Shown: positions 14,580 through 23,581, numbered from the stretch's first letter. The stretch is 31,409 nt of DNA from Alphaproteobacteria bacterium UBA1303 (GCA_002307315.1 DBTZ01000022.1:43729-75137), one strand, 5' to 3'. A program made the numbers and translations. The notes: generated from the sequence alone by a model not told the origin.

Positions 14580-17500
14580 TTGAAGTTCAACAGACTAAGA
14601 CTTTCCGGCTTTAAATCCTTTGTCGAGCCGACAGAGCTCCATATCGATCCCGGCCTGACGGCGATCGTCGGCCCGAACGGATGCGGCAAGTCCAATCTGT
14701 TCGACGCCCTGCGTTGGGTGATGGGCGAGAACCGCCCCTCTTCGGTGCGCGGCGGCGAAATGGACGACGTAATCTTTGCCGGTTCGGCCGGCCGTCCCGC
14801 CCGCAACATGGCCGAGGTCGTGCTGGCGGTCGACAATGCCGACCGCTCGGCCAATCCGCCCTACAACGAATACGAAACCATCGAAGTATCGCGGCGGATC
14901 GAACGCGAGGCAGGTTCGGTCTATCGCATCAACGGCCGCGACGTGCGCCAGCGCGACGTACAGTTGTTCTTCGCCGACGCATCGAGCGGCGCCTCGTCCA
15001 CCGCTTTCGTCCGCCAAGGGCAGATCGGCCAGTTGATCGGTCAGAAGCCGCAAGGCCGTAGAGCCATTCTGGAAGAAGCCGCCGGCGTTTCCGGCCTGCA
15101 TCAGCGCCGTCACGAGGCCGAAATCCGTCTTAAGGCGGCGGATACGAACCTCGGTCGCCTCACCGACGTGATCGGCGAAGTCGAGGGCCAACTCGCCAGC
15201 CTGAAGCGGCAGGCGCGGCTCGCCTCGCGCTATCGCAACCTTTCGGGCCATATCCGTCGGGCCGAGGCCCTGGCGCACCATTTGCGCTGGACGGCGGCGA
15301 AGTTGCGGCTGGAAACCGCCAATGCGGCGCTGATCCAGGCGACCGAAGCGGTCGAACTTTGCACCCAAGCGGCAGCGGCCGTATCGGCAGTGCAGGCAAA
15401 GGCGGCCGAGGCTCTGCCCCCGTTGCGTGAGTTCGAAGCGGAAAAGTCGGCGGCGCTGCACCGGCTGGTGCTGGAGCGCGAGGCGTTGGACGCCGAGGAA
15501 ACCCGCGCCAAGGAACTGACCGCGTCCTTGCGCCAGCGCATCGTTCAGACCGAGACCGACAAAACCCGCGAAGCTGCGCTGATTCAGGATGCCGAGACCG
15601 CCCTGGGCAATCTCGACGGTGAAACGGCGGACCTTTCAGCGGCGCAGGAAAAATCCGCCGGAGAGGTTGCCGAAGCCGAAGCCCGTGCGGCCGAATTCGC
15701 CGAAACCCTGAACGAAGCCGAACGCCTTTTGGAACGGTTGACGTCGGAGTTGGCAATGCGCAGTGCCCGCGTCGCCAGTCTGACCCATTCGAAAAAGGTG
15801 TCCTCGGAACTCGCCGAAACTAGCGCCGAACAACTGGCCGCGGCGAGAGCCAAGCTGGACGCAGCGATGCAGGGCGCTGCCGGGGTGCCCGATGTGCGTG
15901 CAGCGGAAGACGCGGCAGAAGAAGCACGTAAAATTGCGGAAGCTGCCGCCGCCGAAGCGGCGGAGGCGCGAAGAGCCTTCGCCGAGACCGAACAGACGGA
16001 AACCGCCTTACGCGGCCCGCTGGAAGAAGCCGAACGCGAGGTGCAGCGCCTTTCCGCCGAAACGCGCGCCCTTGGCGATTTGCTGCGTCCGCAAGGCGCC
16101 AGCCTGTGGCCGCCGCTGGTCGATGCGGTCAAGGTACAGCCGGGATACGAAGCGGCGCTGGCCGCCGCATTGGGCGACGATCTCGAAGCCCCGCTGGACG
16201 AGGCGGCACCGAAAGCTTGGCGCGATCTCGGAGGGTTCGACGGTTTTTCGCCGCTGCCTGACGGGGTTGTGCCGCTGGCCAATTTCGTGCGCGCTCCCGA
16301 GGCGCTAGCCCGCCGACTGGCGATGACTGGCTTGGTCGAACCGAACCAGGGCAAGGATATGCAGGCCTTGCTCACGCCCGGTCAGCGTCTGGTGTCGACG
16401 CGCGGCGACTTGTGGCGGTGGGACGGCTACCGCTCTTCGGCCGACGCGCCGACCGCCGAAGCGGTACGTTTGGCGCAACGCAACCGGTTGGCCGAACTGG
16501 AAGAGACCCTCGCCACGGCCAAGGAAACCAAGGCCGCGCGCTTTGCGGAATACTCTACTGCCAAGGACAAGTCCGCGAGCGCCCGCGACGCGCTGCGGCA
16601 GGCCGAGCAGACCTTACGCCAGCGCGAGCATGCCATTTTGGCGGCCCAGAACGAAGCTACCAAGGCAGCGCGCGCGAGCGCCGAACGCGCCTCGAAGCTG
16701 GCTTCGTTGGAAGCGGAGATCCGCCGTCTGACCGAGACACACGACCGGGCGCTGGAATCGGAGCGTCAAGCTGCGAGCGCGCTGGAGGAAATGGGCGACG
16801 GTGCAGAATTGCAGCAAAACGTCGCCGATTCGCGCGAGAAAACCGCCGAAGCGCGCGCCGCCGCCTCCAATGCCAAAACTCAGCTTGCCGGGCTCAAGCG
16901 CGACGGCGAAGCCCGTGAGCACCGCCTTACCGCCATCGCCGTCGAGAAGACGCGCTGGAACGAACGGCGCGAGGCTGCCGCCGCCCATATCGGCGAACTG
17001 GAAGGTCGGCTTGAAGGATTGAACGGCGAACTCGCCGCGGCCGAAGCTCTGCCGGCGGCGATCGCCGAAAAAAGAACGGCACTGTTGGAGGCAATTTCCG
17101 TCGCCGATGCCGTGCGTAAGGAAGCCGCCGACGCGCGCAGCCTTGCCGAGACGGAATTGGCCGAAGCCGACAAGGAAGCCAAAGCTGCGGAAAAAGCCCT
17201 GGGGGCCGCACGCGAGGAACGTGCAAGAGCAGAAGCGCAATACGAAGGCGAAAACGCCCGCATAACCGAAATGACGCAGCGCATTCGCGACGAACTCGAC
17301 TGCGTACCCGAAGAACTGCCCGAACGGGCAGAACTGAAGGAAGATGCGGAGCTGCCGCCGCTCGACATTGCCGAAAAGAAGGTCGAGAAGCTGAAAACCG
17401 AGCGCGAGCAGCTAGGCGGCGTCAACTTGCGCGCCGAAGAGGAAGCGGCCGAGCAGGAAGAACGTCTCAAAGGCCTGATCGCCGATCGCGACGATCTTAC

Positions 17501-18035
17501 CGGCGCCATCGAAAAGCTGCGCCGCGGCATCCAAAGCCTCAATCGCGAAGGACGCGAACGGCTGGCGGAGGCATTCGAAAAGGTCAACGCCAATTTCCAG
17601 TCGCTGTTCGCCAAGCTGTTCCAAGGTGGCGAGGCCAAGTTGACCTTCACCGAATCGGAAGACCCGTTGGAGGCCGGCATCGAGATTTTCGCCCGCCCGC
17701 CGGGGAAACGGCTGCAATCGCTGTCGCTGCTTTCCGGCGGCGAGCAGGCGCTGACGGCGATGGCGCTGATCTTCGCGGTGTTCCTGGTCAACCCGGCACC
17801 GGTCTGTGTGCTGGACGAAGTGGACGCCCCGCTCGACGACGCCAACGTCGAGCGATTCTGTACTATGCTGGACGAAATGACGCGGCTTACCGACACCCGC
17901 TTCCTGGTCATCACGCATCACGCGCTGACCATGTCGCGGATGCACCGGTTATTCGGCGTAACCATGAGCGAACGCGGTGTCAGCCAACTGGTTTCGGTCA
18001 GCTTAGCCGAGGCGGAGCGGGTGGCGGCGGAATAA
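14580..18035 (+). CDS. smc: Chromosome segregation ATPase SMC
   Basis: SMC dimers with ScpA/ScpB organise and segregate the chromosome. The 1151 residues show the N-terminal ATPase half with Walker A GPNGCGKSN (31-39), then a long coiled coil rich in Ala/Glu/Arg. The hinge lies at about residues 500-620 (LRPQGASLWPPLVDAV and following), followed by the returning coiled coil. The C-terminal half has signature LSGGEQ (about 1051-1056) and Walker B VCVLDEVDAPLDD (Asp1079, Glu1080). The start is TTG at 14580, supported by GAGG at 14568-14571 and by family alignment (MKFNRLRLSGFKSF). An 8-codon reading frame (14557-14583) ends in the overlapping TTGA. The gene ends 8 bases from the convergent ferritin-like gene. 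Confidence 0.96.
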   Translation: MKFNRLRLSGFKSFVEPTELHIDPGLTAIVGPNGCGKSNLFDALRWVMGENRPSSVRGGEMDDVIFAGSAGRPARNMAEVVLAVDNADRSANPPYNEYETIEVSRRIEREAGSVYRINGRDVRQRDVQLFFADASSGASSTAFVRQGQIGQLIGQKPQGRRAILEEAAGVSGLHQRRHEAEIRLKAADTNLGRLTDVIGEVEGQLASLKRQARLASRYRNLSGHIRRAEALAHHLRWTAAKLRLETANAALIQATEAVELCTQAAAAVSAVQAKAAEALPPLREFEAEKSAALHRLVLEREALDAEETRAKELTASLRQRIVQTETDKTREAALIQDAETALGNLDGETADLSAAQEKSAGEVAEAEARAAEFAETLNEAERLLERLTSELAMRSARVASLTHSKKVSSELAETSAEQLAAARAKLDAAMQGAAGVPDVRAAEDAAEEARKIAEAAAAEAAEARRAFAETEQTETALRGPLEEAEREVQRLSAETRALGDLLRPQGASLWPPLVDAVKVQPGYEAALAAALGDDLEAPLDEAAPKAWRDLGGFDGFSPLPDGVVPLANFVRAPEALARRLAMTGLVEPNQGKDMQALLTPGQRLVSTRGDLWRWDGYRSSADAPTAEAVRLAQRNRLAELEETLATAKETKAARFAEYSTAKDKSASARDALRQAEQTLRQREHAILAAQNEATKAARASAERASKLASLEAEIRRLTETHDRALESERQAASALEEMGDGAELQQNVADSREKTAEARAAASNAKTQLAGLKRDGEAREHRLTAIAVEKTRWNERREAAAAHIGELEGRLEGLNGELAAAEALPAAIAEKRTALLEAISVADAVRKEAADARSLAETELAEADKEAKAAEKALGAAREERARAEAQYEGENARITEMTQRIRDELDCVPEELPERAELKEDAELPPLDIAEKKVEKLKTEREQLGGVNLRAEEEAAEQEERLKGLIADRDDLTGAIEKLRRGIQSLNREGRERLAEAFEKVNANFQSLFAKLFQGGEAKLTFTESEDPLEAGIEIFARPPGKRLQSLSLLSGGEQALTAMALIFAVFLVNPAPVCVLDEVDAPLDDANVERFCTMLDEMTRLTDTRFLVITHHALTMSRMHRLFGVTMSERGVSQLVSVSLAEAERVAAE

Positions 18036-18043
18036 ACGCGCGA

Positions 18044-18367
18044 TCAGTCGCGAACCGGCTGCTGGCCCGGTGGATGAAGGAACTCCTCTTCCACCTCGTC
18101 GGCTCCCTTGCGGTAGAAGCTTTCTTCATCTGGCTGCAATTCCTTAAGCAGACGCAGGAACTCGCCGGCATGAACCTTTTCCTCGTCGGCCACATCGCGT
18201 AAGACTTTTTGGGCCAATTCGTTGTCGATCGATTCTGCCAATTGTTCGTAAAGTTGCATCGCCTCGTATTCTGCCGAGACCATAAAACGGATCGCCCGCA
18301 CCAGTTCGGCGTGAGACAGCTTCCGATCATGCTTCAATACGCTGAACGGATTACAAAATTCCGGCAT
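18044..18367 (-). CDS. Short ferritin-like protein (rubrerythrin/EncFtn-like half-ferritin)
   Basis: The 107-residue protein has two helices bearing a di-iron-type set: Glu33 in MVSAEYEAMQLYEQLAE, and Glu63 and His66 in ADEEKVHAGEFLRLL. The spacing of 30 and then 3 residues equals that of Glu32, Glu62 and His65 in the Rhodospirillum rubrum encapsulated ferritin, which forms its ferroxidase site only on dimerisation. A likely role is iron oxidation or storage, or peroxide defence. The acidic C-terminus (GADEVEEEF, then HPPGQQPVRD) lacks an encapsulin targeting peptide I can recognise, and no encapsulin gene is in the window. The start at 18367 has GGGGGA four to five bases upstream; a GTG at 18379 would add four residues. 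Confidence 0.85.
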   Translation of the reverse strand: MPEFCNPFSVLKHDRKLSHAELVRAIRFMVSAEYEAMQLYEQLAESIDNELAQKVLRDVADEEKVHAGEFLRLLKELQPDEESFYRKGADEVEEEFLHPPGQQPVRD

Positions 18368-18560
18368 AGCATCCCCCACCCGTTCCGGCAGATTTCAAGC
18401 TGAAGGCATCCGCCCGTGAAATTACCATTAACACGATCACGACGTTTGCATACCATAGTCATGCCTGCGCAAAACGTCGAGCCTGGCGAATATCTTCGTC
18501 CATATCGCCGCGTCAGAGATTCGCATCATTGTTTCAAAGAGTTGCGTCAAAATGCGCGGC

Positions 18561-18589
18561 TTGACGCATTAACCTCGTACCCCTATGGT
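18561..18589 (+). promoter_or_regulatory. Candidate promoter of the ATP synthase Fo operon
   Basis: TTGACG (18561-18566), a 17-base spacer and TATGGT (18584-18589) form a good sigma-70-type promoter about 70 bases before the atpI start. The expected transcript begins near 18596. The rest of the 290-base gap between the ferritin-like gene and atpI shows no gene, and I find no equally clear promoter for the minus-strand gene. Confidence 0.6.
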
Positions 18590-18657
18590 CCGCCGGATTC
18601 GCGTCACTACGGAATACGTTTTTAAGTCCCTTGGTTCAACGCGTTAGGGGGTAACGC

Positions 18658-18999
18658 ATGCCTCCCGATGAACACGACGACTTGAAGCGCCTCGGCGAGC
18701 GAATCGCTGAAGCTGGCCGCGTCCGTCGGGAAGCGGCCGAAAAGGCGGCAGGAAAGGCGTCGCCGACCCCGGCCTGGATCGCCATCCGTTTCGTAGCCGA
18801 AATGGTGGCGGCCTTGATCGTCGGGGGATGCATCGGCTGGTGCGTCGATTGGGCCTTTGACCATTGGTCGCCTTGGCACACGCGGCCGTGGGGTATAGTC
18901 ATCTTCTTCGTGCTTGGCGTCATAGCCGGGATCAAGAACGTTATGGCCGCCGCAAAAGAGATCAACGCCGAAATGGCGAAAAGAGATTCGGAGAAATAG
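18658..18999 (+). CDS. atpI: ATP synthase protein I (AtpI)
   Basis: The 113-residue protein begins with a charged soluble stretch (DEHDDLKRLGERIAEAGRVRRE). Two transmembrane helices follow, separated by WAFDHWSPWHTRPWG (about residues 38-62 and 74-95), and then a charged C-terminal helix. This is the AtpI/Unc1-like family that heads Fo operons and helps c-ring assembly or magnesium supply; it is not part of the final enzyme. Gly-rich VGGCIGW and VLGVIAGI are typical. AGGGGG at 18646-18651 lies six bases before the ATG. The gene is followed two bases later by the atpB GTG. Confidence 0.9.
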   Translation: MPPDEHDDLKRLGERIAEAGRVRREAAEKAAGKASPTPAWIAIRFVAEMVAALIVGGCIGWCVDWAFDHWSPWHTRPWGIVIFFVLGVIAGIKNVMAAAKEINAEMAKRDSEK

Positions 19000-19001
19000 C
19001 C

Positions 19002-19763
19002 GTGGCCATGCATCCGATGGAGCAGTTCGAGGTCAATCCGGTGTTTGACCACCCGCTACTCGTGCTCGGCGGCCATCCGATCTATTTGACCAACCAAGCC
19101 GTGATGATGTTCGTGGTGATCGGGGTGGCGTCGCTGTTCTTCACCCTGCCCTTTGCCAAGAAGCGCCTAGTCCCTACCCGGGTGCAATCGATGGCCGAGG
19201 TCACCTACGAAATGATCCAGAACATGGTGGATTCCAATATGGGGAGGGATGGACTGAAGTTCTTCCCCTTCATCCTCACCCTGTTCCTGTTCATCATTTT
19301 CTCGAATTTTCTGGGGTTGATCCCCTATACCTTCACGGTCACCAGCCAGATTGCGGTCACTTTCGCGCTCGCGGTATTCGTCAACGTGATGATGATCGTC
19401 GTCGGCTTCTACAAGCACGGGCTGGGCTTCTTTAAGCTGTTCGTGCCCCACGCGCCGTGGATGATGCTGCCGCTTCTGGTGCCGATCGAGGTCATCTCGT
19501 TCCTGACCCGCCCGATCAGCCTGTCCGTCCGTCTTTTCGCCAACATGCTCGCCGGCCACACCATGCTACAAGTCTTCGCCGGCTTCGTCGTGATGTTGGG
19601 CGGTACTGCGAGCGTACTGGCGATTTTGACTGTGCCGACGATGGCGCTGATCATTGCCATCTACATGCTTGAGATGCTGGTTGCGTTCCTGCAGGCCTAT
19701 GTGTTTACGATCCTGACCTGCATCTACCTGAATGAAGGTCTTCACCTCCACGAAAGTCATTAA
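19002..19763 (+). CDS. atpB: ATP synthase Fo subunit a
   Basis: Subunit a forms the two proton half-channels next to the c-ring. The protein has about 253 residues and several hydrophobic helices. The essential Arg is Arg177 in PISLSVRLFANMLAGH, and the last helices carry MALIIAIYMLEMLVAFLQAYVF. GTG 19002 is preferred because GGAG (18990-18993) is eight bases upstream; the ATG at 19008 would be 14 bases away and give 251 residues. It is the second gene of the Fo operon atpI-atpB-atpE-atpF'-atpF. The F1 genes are elsewhere, as is usual in alphaproteobacteria. Confidence 0.95.
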   Translation: MAMHPMEQFEVNPVFDHPLLVLGGHPIYLTNQAVMMFVVIGVASLFFTLPFAKKRLVPTRVQSMAEVTYEMIQNMVDSNMGRDGLKFFPFILTLFLFIIFSNFLGLIPYTFTVTSQIAVTFALAVFVNVMMIVVGFYKHGLGFFKLFVPHAPWMMLPLLVPIEVISFLTRPISLSVRLFANMLAGHTMLQVFAGFVVMLGGTASVLAILTVPTMALIIAIYMLEMLVAFLQAYVFTILTCIYLNEGLHLHESH

Positions 19764-19778
19764 AGAAGGAAGTTTAAC

Positions 19779-20003
19779 ATGGATGTTGCTGCAGCAAAAA
19801 TGATCGGCGCGGGCCTTGCGTGTATCGCGCTGGCCGGTGCCGGCGCCGGTATCGGTGCGGTGTTCAACGGCTATCTCCAGGGCGCGCTGCGCAATCCGGG
19901 TGCCGCTTCGACCCAGGTCACCAACCTGTTCCTCGGGTTCGCGCTGTGCGAGGCGACGGGTCTGTTCGGCCTGGTCATCGCCCTGATCTTCATGTTCACC
20001 TGA
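19779..20003 (+). CDS. atpE: ATP synthase Fo subunit c
   Basis: The 74-residue hairpin of two hydrophobic helices forms the rotating c-ring. The N-terminal helix has the Gly/Ala pattern GAGLACIALAGAGAGIGAVF, the polar loop is GALRNPGAASTQ, and the proton-carrying carboxylate is Glu58 in ALCEATGLFGL. A purine-rich ribosome-binding site (GAAGGAA) precedes the ATG, consistent with the high expression needed for a multi-copy subunit. No ion-selective sodium motif (Q/E plus ES/T pair) is evident, so it should be a proton-type ring. Confidence 0.96.
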   Translation: MDVAAAKMIGAGLACIALAGAGAGIGAVFNGYLQGALRNPGAASTQVTNLFLGFALCEATGLFGLVIALIFMFT

Positions 20004-20017
20004 GATTGAAGATCTAG

Positions 20018-20548
20018 ATGTCGAATCCTGCCACATCCGCGGGAACGGAGGCCCCTTCTTCCGGCTTTCCGCCGTTCAAGACGGATACGTTCCCCAGTCA
20101 GTTGTTCTGGTTGACGGTCACTTTCGTCGTCTTGTTCGTCGTCGTGTGGCGTATCGCCAATCCGATGATCCAGACGGTGGTCAAAGGGCGTAAGGACAAG
20201 ATCGACGGCGACATAGCCGCCGCCGCCAAAAACAAAGCGGACGCCGAAGCGGCCCTGGCCGCCTACAACGCCGCGCTTGGCGACGCCAAAGTCCGTGCCC
20301 ATAAACTGGCCGACGAAACCCGAAAGAAAATCAACGATGAAGTGGAGGCCGCCAAGGCCCAGGCCGACGTGCAAGCCAAGGCATCCACTGTCGAAGCCGA
20401 AAAACGCATAGCCGCCATGCAAGCCGAGGCTGCAAAACATGTCACAAAAGCGGCGCAAGATGCCGCGGTGGCTATTGTAGGCCGGTTGATCGGCGATGTG
20501 GTACCTCCTGAAGAAGCCGAGCGCGCCGTCAAAGCCGTGGGAGCATGA
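20018..20548 (+). CDS. atpF': ATP synthase Fo subunit b' (second b-type subunit)
   Basis: The 176-residue protein has a Pro/Ser-rich N-terminus (about 1-28), a membrane helix (SQLFWLTVTFVVLFVVVW, about 28-46) and a long charged helix. It ends in an AAQDAAVAIVGRLIGDVV stretch. The order and the FPPFKTDTFPSQLFWL motif mark it as b', which pairs with b to form the peripheral stalk in alphaproteobacteria, cyanobacteria and chloroplasts. The gene starts 14 bases after atpE and is followed by atpF 15 bases after its stop. Confidence 0.93.
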   Translation: MSNPATSAGTEAPSSGFPPFKTDTFPSQLFWLTVTFVVLFVVVWRIANPMIQTVVKGRKDKIDGDIAAAAKNKADAEAALAAYNAALGDAKVRAHKLADETRKKINDEVEAAKAQADVQAKASTVEAEKRIAAMQAEAAKHVTKAAQDAAVAIVGRLIGDVVPPEEAERAVKAVGA

Positions 20549-20563
20549 CGATGGAGGTATGCG

Positions 20564-21148
20564 GTGTCGTTTTTTCGCCTTTCGGTTTCGGCGCTTGGCG
20601 TAGCGGCGACCGTCTTTGTTTTGAGCATCTATCGCGCTGAGGTTCCGGGTATCGTCATGGAAATACTTACGGAAGCGGAATTCTGGGTTGCCGTCGGGTT
20701 TTGCGGCGTGTTGGCGGTCTTTCTGTATTTGAAAGTCCCCAAGCTGGTCGCCGACATGATGGACAAGCGCGCCGCAGAGATCACCAAGCAACTCGACGAA
20801 GCTCAGAAGCTTCGCGAGGAGGCGGCGGAACTTCTCGCCGGCTATGTCCGCAAGGGCGCACAGGTCGATGCCGAGGCGGCAAAAATCCTCGAGGCCGCCA
20901 AGGCAGAGGCGGAACACTTTGCCAAGGAAACCCGCGCCCAGCTTCGCCAGCAGATCGATCGCCGCGCACAGATGGCAAAAGACAAGATCGAGATGGCGGA
21001 GCAACAGGCGCTAGCGGAAATCCGCGGGCTTGCCGCCGATGCCGCATCGGCAGCGGCGGAAAAATTGATCCAAGCGCGTATCGACGAGAAACGCGCCGCC
21101 TCGCTCATCGGCGAGAGCATCAAAGAGTTACCGGGAAAACTAAGCTAA
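20564..21148 (+). CDS. atpF: ATP synthase Fo subunit b
   Basis: This is the second stalk subunit. The 194-residue reading begins with GTG 20564, chosen because GGAGG (20553-20557) lies six bases upstream. It has an extra hydrophobic N-terminal stretch (LSVSALGVAATVFVLSIY, residues 6-23) before the usual AEFWVAVGFCGVLAVFLYLKVP membrane helix and the long Ala/Glu/Lys-rich stalk helix. The stretch could be a signal-like segment, as some alphaproteobacterial b subunits have. An internal ATG at 20657 would give the standard short form (163 residues). The C-terminus SIKELPGKL is typical. It is the last gene of the operon and is followed by a strong terminator. Confidence 0.92.
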   Translation: MSFFRLSVSALGVAATVFVLSIYRAEVPGIVMEILTEAEFWVAVGFCGVLAVFLYLKVPKLVADMMDKRAAEITKQLDEAQKLREEAAELLAGYVRKGAQVDAEAAKILEAAKAEAEHFAKETRAQLRQQIDRRAQMAKDKIEMAEQQALAEIRGLAADAASAAAEKLIQARIDEKRAASLIGESIKELPGKLS

Positions 21149-21173
21149 AAAGCACGAAATCCGGTGGGGTTGG

Positions 21174-21202
21174 AAAGGCCGTGTCTCACGACGCGGCTTT
21201 TT
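21174..21202 (+). terminator. Intrinsic terminator of the Fo operon
   Basis: GCCGTGTC (21178-21185) and GACGCGGC (21190-21197) pair completely, with one G-T wobble, around the loop TCAC. A T-rich tract (21198-21202 and beyond) follows, and the A-residues on the left can extend the stem. It lies 25 bases after the atpF stop and before the convergent clpA end. Confidence 0.75.
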
Positions 21203-21244
21203 CTTTGGCCAATCCCCACGCCCGCAGGAAAAGAAGCGAACGGG

Positions 21245-23581
21245 TTATACCCCCTCTTCCTTCTTCTTTTTCGGAGGTGGTAGCTGCTTCGGCTTGGGCG
21301 GAAGCTGTTTGGGTTCGTCGGTAAGAAATTCGAACACCAGCTTGTCGGCGGCTTCGTCGAGCAGCACCCGCACGGTGCCGCCGTGCTGCAATTGCCCGAA
21401 CAGGATTTCGTCGGCCAGCGGCTTTTTGATGTGATCCTGAATCACCCGCGCCAACGGCCTTGCCCCGAAGGTATCGTCATAGCCCTTGAGGCCGAGCCAG
21501 CGCGTTGCCGCCACGGACAGATCGAAGGTCACGTCGCGGTCGATTAATTGCGCCTCAAGCTCCAACACGAACTTCTCGACCACTTTGTCGATCACCTCAT
21601 GGGTCAGGGCGGCGAACGGAATCACCGCATCCAACCGGTTGCGGAACTCGGGCGTAAACAGTTGCTTGATGGCCTCCTCGTCCTCGCCCTCGCGTTTTCC
21701 CCGGCCGAAGCCGATGGCGTTTTTCGCCGCATCCGACGCGCCGGCGTTGGTGGTCATGATCAGCACCACATTGCGAAAATCGATCCGCTTGCCGTTGTGG
21801 TCGGTAAGCTGGCCGTGGTCCATGACCTGCAGCAGGATGTTGAACAGATCCTGATGCGCCTTTTCGATCTCGTCGAGCAGCAGCACCGAGTGGGGATGCT
21901 GATCGATACCGTCGGTAAGCAGCCCACCCTGATCGAACCCGACATAGCCGGGCGGCGCACCGATCAGCCGCGAAACGGTATGGCGCTCCATGTACTCGCT
22001 CATGTCGAAGCGCAGCAGCTCCACGCCGAGTACCGAGGCAAGCTGGCGGGCCACCTCGGTCTTGCCCACACCGGTGGGGCCGGAGAACAGATAGCAACCG
22101 ATCGGCTTTTCCGGTTGGCGCAAGCCGGCACGCGCCAGCTTGATGGCGGACGTCAGCGCCTCGATCGCCTTGTTCTGACCGAACACCACCCGTTTGAGAT
22201 CGGCCTCCAACGTGCGCAAGGATTCGGCATCGGTCTTCGACACCGATTTAGGCGGAATGCGCGCCATTTTGGCGACGACATCTTCGACGTCCTTGACGCC
22301 GATCACCTTCTTGCGCCGGCTGACCGGCAGCAACATCTGCGCGGCACCGACTTCGTCTATTACGTCAATTGCCTTGTCCGGCAGCTTGCGATCGTTGATG
22401 TATTTGGCCGAAAGCTCGACGGCGGACGCGATCGCATCGGCGGTATAGCGGACCTTATGATATTTCTCGAAATATGGCTTCAAGCCTTTGAGAATCTTGA
22501 CCGTATCGGGAATGGTCGGCTCGGCCACGTCGATCTTCTGGAACCGGCGGACCAGGGCGCGGTCCTTCTCGAAATACTGGCGATATTCCTTGTAGGTGGT
22601 CGATCCCATGCAGCGCAGCGTGCCAGCCTGAAGTGCCGGCTTCAAAAGGTTGGAGGCATCCATCGCCCCGCCCGAAGTGGCGCCGGCACCGATCACGGTG
22701 TGGATTTCGTCGATGAACAGAATGGCATTGGGCATGCCTTCCAGTTCCTTGACCACGGTTTTGAGCCGCTCCTCGAAATCGCCGCGATAGCGCGTTCCGG
22801 CAATCAGCGAGCCCATATCGAGCGCGTAAATGGTGCAATCGGCCAGCACCTCGGGAACGTCGTTGTTGACGATCTTGCGTGCCAATCCCTCGGCAATGGC
22901 AGTCTTGCCGACACCGGGATCGCCGACGAACAGCGGATTGTTCTTCTGGCGGCGGCAAAGGATTTGAATGGTGCGCTCGACCTCGGCATCGCGGCCGATC
23001 AACGGATCGATACGGCCCTGCTTCGCTTTATCGTTGAGGTTGACGCAATAACTGTCGAGCGCACCGTTCGCTTTGGTCTGCGGCTTCTCGCCGTCTTCGT
23101 CCTCGTCGGCACCGCGCGCCGGCTTCTGTTCGCTCAATCCCGGCCGCTTGGCGATGCCGTGACTGATGAAGCTGACCGCATCGAAACGCGTCATGTTCTG
23201 TTCGCGCAGGAAATAGACCGCATGGCTTTCGCGTTCGGTGAACAGCGCCACCAGCACATGGGCCCCGGTCACTTCGTCGCGGCCGGAATTCTGCACATGC
23301 AATACCGCACGCTGGATCACCCGCTGAAAGCCGGTGGTCGGCTTGGCATCCTCACCCTCTTCCGCCGCCGGTGCCGCCAGTTCATCGTCGATAAACTTGA
23401 CCAGAGCGTCGTGCAGTGCCGTAGTGTCGACGCTGCAGGCCTTCATGACCTGCGTGGCATCGGCATCGTCGATCAGCGCCAGCAGCAGATGCTCCAGCGT
23501 GGCATATTCCTGATGCCGGTCGCTGGCGAGCTTGATGGCGTTGTGCAACGCGACTTCGAGACTTCGCGACAGGGAGGGCAT
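21245..23581 (-). CDS. clpA: ATP-dependent Clp protease ATP-binding subunit ClpA
   Basis: ClpA is the unfoldase that feeds substrates, including N-degron proteins delivered by ClpS, to ClpP. The 778 residues show the Clp N-domain (about 1-150), an acidic linker, AAA module 1 with Walker A GDPGVGKT (220-227) and FIDEIHTVIGAG, and AAA module 2 with GPTGVGKT (501-508) and LLLDEIEKAHQD. The ClpP-docking loop is recognisable as AIGFGRG. The C-terminus is an unusual Pro/Lys-rich tail (two QLPPKP-like repeats ending KKKKEEGV). The start at 23581 overlaps the clpS stop (TAATG) and is preceded by GGAGAAGGAA, so the two are one translationally coupled unit. Confidence 0.96.
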   Translation of the reverse strand: MPSLSRSLEVALHNAIKLASDRHQEYATLEHLLLALIDDADATQVMKACSVDTTALHDALVKFIDDELAAPAAEEGEDAKPTTGFQRVIQRAVLHVQNSGRDEVTGAHVLVALFTERESHAVYFLREQNMTRFDAVSFISHGIAKRPGLSEQKPARGADEDEDGEKPQTKANGALDSYCVNLNDKAKQGRIDPLIGRDAEVERTIQILCRRQKNNPLFVGDPGVGKTAIAEGLARKIVNNDVPEVLADCTIYALDMGSLIAGTRYRGDFEERLKTVVKELEGMPNAILFIDEIHTVIGAGATSGGAMDASNLLKPALQAGTLRCMGSTTYKEYRQYFEKDRALVRRFQKIDVAEPTIPDTVKILKGLKPYFEKYHKVRYTADAIASAVELSAKYINDRKLPDKAIDVIDEVGAAQMLLPVSRRKKVIGVKDVEDVVAKMARIPPKSVSKTDAESLRTLEADLKRVVFGQNKAIEALTSAIKLARAGLRQPEKPIGCYLFSGPTGVGKTEVARQLASVLGVELLRFDMSEYMERHTVSRLIGAPPGYVGFDQGGLLTDGIDQHPHSVLLLDEIEKAHQDLFNILLQVMDHGQLTDHNGKRIDFRNVVLIMTTNAGASDAAKNAIGFGRGKREGEDEEAIKQLFTPEFRNRLDAVIPFAALTHEVIDKVVEKFVLELEAQLIDRDVTFDLSVAATRWLGLKGYDDTFGARPLARVIQDHIKKPLADEILFGQLQHGGTVRVLLDEAADKLVFEFLTDEPKQLPPKPKQLPPPKKKKEEGV

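Noticed and set aside
18630..18650. tRNA T-arm-like sequence GGTTCAAC
   Set aside because: No acceptor, D-arm or anticodon arm can be formed around it, and it lies in the atpI leader.
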